From NCBI RefSeq assembly GCF_022347565.1, contig NZ_JAKRGH010000006.1, positions 172,969 through 236,968 on the forward strand: a DNA stretch of 64,000 bases, in the 5' to 3' direction. A program made the translations under genes and the position numbers. Positions 58,226 through 64,000 of this stretch are shown here, piece after piece; position 1 is the stretch's first letter; each line of letters starts with the position of its first letter. The notes below the pieces were generated by a model, which was given only the letters and a program-made list of their open reading frames with translations, had not been told where the DNA came from and did no database searches. Origin of the DNA: Vibrio sp. Of7-15 (GTDB lineage Bacteria; Pseudomonadota; Gammaproteobacteria; Enterobacterales; Vibrionaceae).

Positions 58226-59914
58226 TTAGAAAGAAGTACGCTTGTAACGACGGTACACTGGCTGCCAGAACTGGTTGTTAATGGCATTTTCTAGTGCTTC
58301 ATCGGTGATTTCTAATGCGTGGCCTTGTTCAATGGCTTTTTTTGCCACCGCAAATGCGATTTTTTTAGAGACTAGGTGGATATCTTCTAGTGGTGGTAAC
58401 AGTGCACCAGTGCCATCAATAGCAAGTGGGGAACATTCAGCTAGCGCTCGGCTTGACTCCATTAGCATTTCATCCGATACGCGAGATGCTGATACCGCTA
58501 AGACACCTAAGCCAATACCTGGGAAAATGTAGCTGTTGTTACACTGAGCAATTGGGTAAACAGAACCATTGTGATTTACTGGCTCAAACGGGCTACCTGT
58601 TGCCACTAAAGCTTGACCATCAGTCCAACGAATAATGTCAAATGGCGTTGCTTCAACACGGCTCGTTGGGTTAGACAGTGGGAAGACAATCGGGCGCTCA
58701 CAATGTTTGTGCATTTCACGGATAACATCTTCGCTGAATAAACCAGGCGCGCCAGAAACACCAATTAGAACGGTTGGTTTTGCGTTACGCATAACATCCA
58801 GTAGAGAGAAGTTATTGTCTTCTACATCCCAATCCGCCGTGTTGGCATTTTTTTGCACAAGGCGCTGTTGGAAATCAAGCAGATTAGGCATACCTTCTTG
58901 CAGCAAGCCCCAGCGGTCAACCATAAATACACGTTGGCGTGCTTCTTCATCAGAAATACCTTCAGAGACCATTTGGGCGATGATGGCCTCAGCGATACCA
59001 CAACCAGCAGATCCTGCTCCTAAGAAAGTCACACGTTGTTCAGACAGTCTGCTGCCTGCTGCTTTACATGCCGCAATCAGAGAACCAACAGTAACCGCTG
59101 CGGTGCCTTGAATATCATCGTTAAAACAACAGATGCGGTCTTTATAGCGCTCAAGTAACGGCATTGCATTTTTTTGTGCGAAATCTTCAAACTGAATAAG
59201 CGCATCAGGCCAACGGCGTTGAACAGCTTGAATGAACTCTTCTAAGAACTCATCGTATTCTGAACCTGTAATACGAGGGTGACGCCAGCCCATGTACATA
59301 GGATCAGCAAGACGTTGTTGGTTGTTGGTGCCCACATCAAGAACGATTGGCAGTGTATAAGCAGGGCTGATACCACCACACGCGGTATAAAGAGCCAGTT
59401 TACCAATTGGGATGCCCATACCACCGATACCTTGGTCACCAAGACCAAGAATACGTTCACCATCCGTAACTACAATAACTTTTACGTTTTGGCTTGATGC
59501 ATTGTTTAGCACATCGTCAATGCGATCGCGATTCGGGTATGAGATGAATAGACCACGGCCACGGCGGTAAATGTTCGAGAAGTTCTCACACGCAGCACCA
59601 ACCGTAGGGGTATAGATGATTGGCATCATTTCAGAAATGTGGTTCTGAACTAGGCGATAGAACAGAGTTTCATTGGTATCTTGGATGTTACGCAAGTAAA
59701 TATGCTTATCCATGTCACTTTCGAAACTTTTGTATTGCAAATAAGCACGTTCGGCTTGTTCTTCAATGGTTTCAATTGCTTCAGGAAGCAGACCTTCTAG
59801 GTTGAAAAACATACGCTCTTCGACACTGAATGCGCCACCTTTATTTAGAAGTGGAGTACTGAGAAGAGCTGGTCCGGCATAGGGAATATAAAGAGGGCGT
59901 TTATCGTTATTCAT
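58226..59914 (-). CDS. maeA: NAD-dependent malic enzyme
   Basis: MaeA oxidatively decarboxylates malate to pyruvate with NAD (EC 1.1.1.38). The product of 562 residues matches E. coli MaeA (565). Diagnostic parts: [26 protein letters not shown] near residue 105, [22 protein letters not shown] near 158, metal-site region [15 protein letters not shown] near 265, [13 protein letters not shown] (NAD fold) near 305 and [12 protein letters not shown] near 410. It ends the minus-strand group and has its own terminator. Together with the anion symporter nearby it suggests C4-acid use. Confidence 0.97.
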   Translation of the reverse strand: MNNDKRPLYIPYAGPALLSTPLLNKGGAFSVEERMFFNLEGLLPEAIETIEEQAERAYLQYKSFESDMDKHIYLRNIQDTNETLFYRLVQNHISEMMPIIYTPTVGAACENFSNIYRRGRGLFISYPNRDRIDDVLNNASSQNVKVIVVTDGERILGLGDQGIGGMGIPIGKLALYTACGGISPAYTLPIVLDVGTNNQQRLADPMYMGWRHPRITGSEYDEFLEEFIQAVQRRWPDALIQFEDFAQKNAMPLLERYKDRICCFNDDIQGTAAVTVGSLIAACKAAGSRLSEQRVTFLGAGSAGCGIAEAIIAQMVSEGISDEEARQRVFMVDRWGLLQEGMPNLLDFQQRLVQKNANTADWDVEDNNFSLLDVMRNAKPTVLIGVSGAPGLFSEDVIREMHKHCERPIVFPLSNPTSRVEATPFDIIRWTDGQALVATGSPFEPVNHNGSVYPIAQCNNSYIFPGIGLGVLAVSASRVSDEMLMESSRALAECSPLAIDGTGALLPPLEDIHLVSKKIAFAVAKKAIEQGHALEITDEALENAINNQFWQPVYRRYKRTSF

Positions 59915-60229
59915 TGATTGACTCTGTTCTTATTGTGATGATTGAACAAACTGTCCGATTACTAGCATTTGCTAGGGGGGTAATCCTAGTCGTAGTGATG
60001 ATGGAATTCAAAGACAAACCACCAATAAAATGCGAATGCGGTCATGTTTTACTGAATACTTGCCGTTACTGCACAAGATTGAATCAGTTACGCTTACTGA
60101 TAATAGTATGTTTGTGCTTGATAAGCTTCTTTGTCAAGATTTCGGGCATAAAGGGCACAGCAAAAATAAAAAGTGTGATCTTTCTGTAAAGATTAGGCTG
60201 TGCCCTACAATTTCCTAGTATTGTCGCAC
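59915..60229. other. 315-nt region between maeA and the helicase gene
   Basis: It should contain the maeA promoter on the minus strand. A 91-codon frame on the plus strand (59914-60189) has a CxC...CxxC look but no clear ribosome site and unlikely composition; I do not call it. The nested inverted repeats at 60152-60206 are listed separately. Confidence 0.4.
60152..60206 (-). terminator. Nested inverted repeats after the helicase gene
   Basis: Outer arms AGGGCACAGC (60152-60161) and GCTGTGCCCT (60197-60206) enclose an inner hairpin ATCTTT-CTGT-AAAGAT (60178-60193). On the minus strand the inner hairpin is followed by CACACTTTTTATTTTT, which is terminator-like. It lies just past the helicase stop. 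Confidence 0.55.
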
Positions 60230-62611
60230 TTATTTTACATCAACCACTCGGCTAGCCTTCTTGTACTGAATTCGCCACCCTTTCCAAACAGGAAGTTCCC
60301 AGCGTTTCGGATCTTGTTTTCTTCCGCCGCTTTCATAAATGGCATACACACGCTTTTGTGCGACATTATAGTCGACCGATAAGTTGAGATCGGCAAGGTG
60401 AAGCTTTCGCGGAAACTCTTGATTGAAGCTTTCTTGCTCCCATTCCGGGATCCCTTCAAAAATAAAATCATCTTGAGAAAACATCAGTAAATCTTCAACT
60501 GATTCAATTCCTAAAGATTCAATTTGATCCGTTAGCCAGTCACGTAACTCGGCTGGTTCAGCGTGGTTGCATAGACCATGTTCATGACGGCCCAGTGTTA
60601 AATAGAGGTTCCATTGTTGGATTTGAAAAGCAAGGTGATCCGCAAGACCTGCCATTAACTGATTAGACAGGATCATGTCAACAATGGCACTGCTGGCAAT
60701 TAGGCCGACAGGCTCTTGGTTGATTTTTTCTATGATGCGTCCAGCGTACTTGCGAGCCATTACTGAGATGCACAGTCCATCAATAACTTGGCTGTCGATG
60801 TGTTCTAATTCTCCCATATCCAGTTTAATGAGCTGTTGCAGAGAAACGGGGGCCAGACAGGTGCCAAGTGACAGGGTTTGTTTCACCCCTTTGCCAGGTA
60901 GGTTGTACTGATCGAAAATAATCGCGGCTTCTGCTTTTTCTGGGTAGTGGCTATCACGGCCAACGGTCGCTTCACTAAAGCCATTGCCTAGTGCTTGGCG
61001 TCGCTTTTCACGTCTGATGAAGACCAGCTCTGGGGCAGCCTGCATCACTGATTCAAGCCAAACATCCCGTTTTAATGATGTAGCGACTGAGAGTTGTGGG
61101 AGTTCCATCGCTTCACGTATTTGTGCTGACATTGTTTTTGCTTCTTGAAGCATGTCAGGATCAACGTTCAGGTATTCAGGAGCCTCTTCACGAAGCAGCT
61201 TAACGAGTACTGTGGCATCACAACCATGTTTTTCCCATTGTTGGAGTTGTTCTAAAGCTTCTTCATTTTTGGGCAGATGGTATAGGCGTTGAGGGACAGA
61301 TAAGGCCGATGCCAAGTCAATCATGGCTTCTTTGCTGGCTTTATCTGGCATTGCTGTGATCAGGTGAGCGAACAACGAATCAATAGGGAGCGGATAAAGT
61401 AATTTGCCGTGTTCAGTCACATTGCCTTTTTGATCGATAGCCTGCATATTTTGCAGTTTATCTTTTGCTTGAATCAATGTTTTTTCAGGTAGGGAGTCAA
61501 TAAACTGTAATTGATCCAAACGATGGCCACAGCACGCTGCTGCTAGCATTGGCTCGACTAACTCTTCTCGATGGAGTTCTGGCGGTGTGACTAACTCCAG
61601 CGGTGCTGCACTGCCGTACAGACGAATACACACACCAGCAGAAATACGACCGGCACGGCCTTTACGTTGTTCGGCACTGGCTCTTGATATGGCATGTAAG
61701 CTTAATACCGTTCGACCATTACGTTGATGTGTGCGTCGTTCTAAACCTGAGTCGACAATAATGGTGATCCCTGGAATGGTCAGTGATGTTTCTGCCACAT
61801 TGGTTGCGAGTATCACTCGTCGGCGCTCGCTGGTGGTGAGAGCGTGATGCCTGTCAGTATCAGTAACGGACGCGTGCAAGGGAATGATATGAGCGTCTAA
61901 GTGCTTTAGTGCTCCCATACAAAGGCCAATTTCTTTGCGGCCAGGTAAAAAGACTAAAATATCACCGCTGTATTGCTCAAATGCTCCTTCAACTGCTTGT
62001 TGTACTTTATTTTCAAGGCCACGAATATCAGGGCTATGGCGAGAGTCCGTGGCTTGATGAAATACTTCTACCGGGAAGCAACGCCCCGAAGCAGCTATGC
62101 TCTTGCCATCTAAATATTCGATAAGGCGCTGACTATCTAATGTGGCGGATGTGGCAATGAGTCGATGCTGGTTGTGTTGTTTTAATAGAGCCAGCAGTAA
62201 ATCGGTGTCCCAGCGGCGAAGGTGCATTTCATCAATGATGACAATATCGAAATGAGCCAATGTGGTTTCACTCATCCATCGTAACGCCACGCCCGGTGTT
62301 GCAAATACCACTTGGGTGCTGTCATCAAATCGAGAGTCAAATTTAATCGCGTAGCCAATAGATTGCCCAATTTTCTCGTTGGCTTGCTCTGCTAGGTATT
62401 CTGCTAAAGAGGTACACGCAATACGTCTTGGTTGCACGACCAGCACTCTACCTTGTGATTTTGCCCAAATAGGCAAGCGAGTTGATTTTCCTGAGCCTGT
62501 TTCAGCTTCTACAACTAAGTGGTGTTGAGTCAGCAGAGTAAGAAATTCAGATTTTATTCTATCAATAGGTAAAGACATGAAATGTTTCTGGTAGAGTGGT
62601 TCATGTCGCAC
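60230..62611 (-). CDS. DEAH-type ATP-dependent helicase (HrpA/HrpB-like)
   Basis: The product of 793 residues is a superfamily 2 helicase. Motifs: I ETGSGKST near residue 38, Ia QPRRIA near 60, II DEMH near 127, III SATLD near 156, V ATNVAETSLTIPG near 269 and VI QRKGRAGR near 315. The C-terminal helicase-associated and HrpB-like regions follow (about 340-793). It resembles HrpB in length (824 in E. coli), but the N-terminal motif context is not identical, so I do not name it hrpB. Motif II has DEMH in place of DEAH. Such enzymes act on RNA. The GTG start at 62611 has AGG seven nt upstream; ATG at 62578 is an alternative. Confidence 0.87.
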   Translation of the reverse strand: MRHEPLYQKHFMSLPIDRIKSEFLTLLTQHHLVVEAETGSGKSTRLPIWAKSQGRVLVVQPRRIACTSLAEYLAEQANEKIGQSIGYAIKFDSRFDDSTQVVFATPGVALRWMSETTLAHFDIVIIDEMHLRRWDTDLLLALLKQHNQHRLIATSATLDSQRLIEYLDGKSIAASGRCFPVEVFHQATDSRHSPDIRGLENKVQQAVEGAFEQYSGDILVFLPGRKEIGLCMGALKHLDAHIIPLHASVTDTDRHHALTTSERRRVILATNVAETSLTIPGITIIVDSGLERRTHQRNGRTVLSLHAISRASAEQRKGRAGRISAGVCIRLYGSAAPLELVTPPELHREELVEPMLAAACCGHRLDQLQFIDSLPEKTLIQAKDKLQNMQAIDQKGNVTEHGKLLYPLPIDSLFAHLITAMPDKASKEAMIDLASALSVPQRLYHLPKNEEALEQLQQWEKHGCDATVLVKLLREEAPEYLNVDPDMLQEAKTMSAQIREAMELPQLSVATSLKRDVWLESVMQAAPELVFIRREKRRQALGNGFSEATVGRDSHYPEKAEAAIIFDQYNLPGKGVKQTLSLGTCLAPVSLQQLIKLDMGELEHIDSQVIDGLCISVMARKYAGRIIEKINQEPVGLIASSAIVDMILSNQLMAGLADHLAFQIQQWNLYLTLGRHEHGLCNHAEPAELRDWLTDQIESLGIESVEDLLMFSQDDFIFEGIPEWEQESFNQEFPRKLHLADLNLSVDYNVAQKRVYAIYESGGRKQDPKRWELPVWKGWRIQYKKASRVVDVK

Positions 62612-62802
62612 AGTTTACCTGAAAAAAGAACAGAGAGATCAGGTGAGTACTTTAAATTGTTCGCTATTTATTAGGGGGCCTCTGCCGCTGTTGCAAAGTT
62701 AACTCAAGCTATAATTATCATGGGTGAATTAAAGGTAGAAAACCATGAGATCTAGCGATTATTGCATTCAATAACAAAAAAAGACTAGGCTAGGAGCTTG
62801 TC

Positions 62803-63795
62803 ATGACAAGTCATCGGTTACTTCGAATTGTATTTTTGCTGACTTTAGCGTGTATGTTCAGTAGTGCTACAGCGGCGAAAACGATTTTAGTTATCGAAAG
62901 CTATCACTCAGAATATGAATGGGACGCAAGCTATTTACATGGGCTGAAAAGTAATTTGCCCGGACATGACTTTGTCGTGTTTCAAATGGACACGAAAAGA
63001 GTCCCACGCGCGCAGTTTCCAATAAGAGCGGCTTTGGCTTGGGAACAGTATTTAGAAGTTAAGCCAGATTTAGTAGTATTGGGTGACGATAATGCTGTGA
63101 AGCTATTAGCCTCAAAGTTTAAGAAAACAGAGACGCCGGTTGTATTTCTAGGAGTAAACAGTAACCCGAGGGCATTAGGCGTCGTTGGGGCTCCTAATAT
63201 AACAGGAGTGTTAGAGCGGCCATTATTTAAACGCTCGATTGCTGAAATTGATTCTTTGTTTCAAGCAAAGTTAAAGCGGGCATTAATATTGTTTGATTCA
63301 GGCACAACATCACATGTAGCCATACAAGAAGAATTTCAGGGGAAGTTGTTTTCAACCATAGGTCGAACTGAGGTCGAGCTGCGTTTGATAGGGGAGAAGA
63401 GCTTGTGGCAACAAAGTATATTAAATGCCAAGCAAGAAGGATTTGATGCCATTATTATTGGCTTGTACCACACGATTGTTGATGAAGCGGGTAAGCACGT
63501 GGCAGCTGAAAAAATATTGAGTTGGTCTTCTGAGAATACGCCTATCCCTATTTTTTGCTTTTGGGACTTTTCTGTGGGGGAAAATAAAACTGCGGGTGGT
63601 TTAGTGCTATTCGGAGAAATTCAAGGGCGAGCAGCGGCAAAAATTATTAAAGCGATCTTCGAAGGTAAGCGGCCAAGTACATTAGGCCCATTAACAGCAG
63701 ACCAAGGCAGATATTTATACAGTAAAAGCCAATTTAAAAAGTGGGGATTGGCTGTAACGGAAGAAATGAAAGAGCGGGTCGAGTTTGTTGATTAA
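62803..63795 (+). CDS. ABC-type substrate-binding protein (PF04392-like)
   Basis: The product of 330 residues has a signal peptide ending near ATAA (about 25) and a periplasmic type 1 binding fold: TILVIESYHSEYEWDASYLHGL, PDLVVLGDDNAVKLLASKF, TPVVFLGVNSNPRALGV and ITGVLERPLFKRSI. It resembles the ABC sugar/amino-acid binding domain that is often joined to histidine kinases or cyclases in marine bacteria. Here it is a free protein with no permease or ATPase next to it, so it may be a signalling sensor or an orphan. The ribosome site AGGAGC is eight nt before the ATG. Confidence 0.85.
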   Translation: MTSHRLLRIVFLLTLACMFSSATAAKTILVIESYHSEYEWDASYLHGLKSNLPGHDFVVFQMDTKRVPRAQFPIRAALAWEQYLEVKPDLVVLGDDNAVKLLASKFKKTETPVVFLGVNSNPRALGVVGAPNITGVLERPLFKRSIAEIDSLFQAKLKRALILFDSGTTSHVAIQEEFQGKLFSTIGRTEVELRLIGEKSLWQQSILNAKQEGFDAIIIGLYHTIVDEAGKHVAAEKILSWSSENTPIPIFCFWDFSVGENKTAGGLVLFGEIQGRAAAKIIKAIFEGKRPSTLGPLTADQGRYLYSKSQFKKWGLAVTEEMKERVEFVD

Positions 63796-63869
63796 TTAGA
63801 CATTATGAGCTTTTACTACTCAATGTGCTGGTGCTTTAAGCAAACGAATTAATTTTATTGATATAACGC

Positions 63870-63897
63870 TTTACAGTAAAAAAGAAACTGCTATTAT
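63870..63897 (+). promoter_or_regulatory. Promoter of tRNA-Ser
   Basis: TTTACA (63870-63875) and TATTAT (63892-63897) are separated by 16 nt, 14 nt before the tRNA. Confidence 0.65.
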
Positions 63898-63910
63898 TCT
63901 TCGCACTTAC

Positions 63911-64000
63911 GGAGAGATGGCTGAGTGGTCGAAAGCACCGGTCTTGAAAACCGGCATACGTTTGTAGCGTATCTAGGGTTCAAATCCCTATCTCTCCGCC
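63911..64000 (+). tRNA. tRNA-Ser(UGA), 3' A of CCA outside window
   Basis: The acceptor stem GGAGAGA (63911-63917) pairs with TCTCTCC (63991-63997), followed by discriminator G and the encoded CC; the last A is beyond the window. The anticodon stem CCGGT/ACCGG holds the loop CTTGAAA with anticodon TGA at 63945-63947. The long variable arm (about 63955-63973, CATACG...CGTATC) and the T arm AGGGTTCAAATCCCT confirm a class II serine tRNA. Confidence 0.96.

Noticed and set aside
59914..60189. 91-codon frame with CxC and CxxC in the maeA-helicase gap
   Set aside because: Starts on the maeA start region on the opposite strand, has no clear ribosome site, and another frame in the same place is equally open; the Cys pattern is probably chance.

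Overview
The window looks like a continuous stretch of chromosome from a marine gammaproteobacterium of the family Vibrionaceae (Vibrio, Photobacterium, Aliivibrio or a close relative). The reasons are a moderately AT-rich composition, the gene order comEC-msbA-lpxK-ycaR-kdsB followed by elyC/cmoM-mukFEB and torECA, a chitin-oligosaccharide deacetylase with a chitin-binding tail, a VcINDY-like anion symporter and a second FabH. The genus cannot be fixed from sequence alone. I found no insertion sequences, prophage, integron or CRISPR array.

Layout. 1-5.5 kb: end of comEC (DNA uptake), then the lipid A/Kdo set msbA-lpxK-ycaR-kdsB. 5.5-13.8 kb: elyC divergent from cmoM-mukF-mukE-mukB (tRNA modification and the MukBEF condensin). 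13.8-18.1 kb: torE-torC-torA, respiration on trimethylamine N-oxide. 18.1-26.2 kb: a sodium:alanine symporter, an EmrD-like efflux pump, yciU, an alpha/beta hydrolase, a nucleotidyltransferase-fold protein and polB (DNA polymerase II). 26.2-35.5 kb: an accessory-looking block of two very large lipoproteins and a subtilisin-like protease with a CFI-box C-terminus. 35.6-38.7 kb: outer-membrane phospholipase A, chitin-oligosaccharide deacetylase and a TPR protein. 38.9-42.0 kb: a complete ECF vitamin transporter (S, double ATPase, T). 42.1-46.6 kb: a run of small or poorly known genes (hypothetical, GNAT, orphan ParA, NUDIX, DUF3313 lipoprotein, outer-membrane beta-barrel). 46.7-54.1 kb: azoreductase, chemoreceptor, a split B12-dependent ribonucleotide reductase (nrdJa/nrdJb) and a diguanylate cyclase. 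54.2-64 kb: fabH-like gene, anion symporter, sanA, DUF3392, malic enzyme, a DEAH helicase, a periplasmic binding protein and a tRNA-Ser(UGA) running to the window edge.

The most unusual material is the 26.6-35.5 kb lipoprotein-lipoprotein-protease block. The two lipoproteins share a DxDxNTDGIQ calcium-loop-like motif and similar C-terminal tails. The second carries a strict tryptophan-every-fourth-residue acidic repeat. A perfect 10-bp hairpin stands just before the protease gene. Other points worth a second look are a terminator-like hairpin in the leader of nrdJa, a 570-nt intergenic region with a promoter and a 12-codon leader ORF upstream of the efflux gene, a nucleotidyltransferase with one catalytic Asp changed to Asn, a phospholipase with its triad Asn changed to Asp, and an orphan ParA whose best-placed start codon is AUA.
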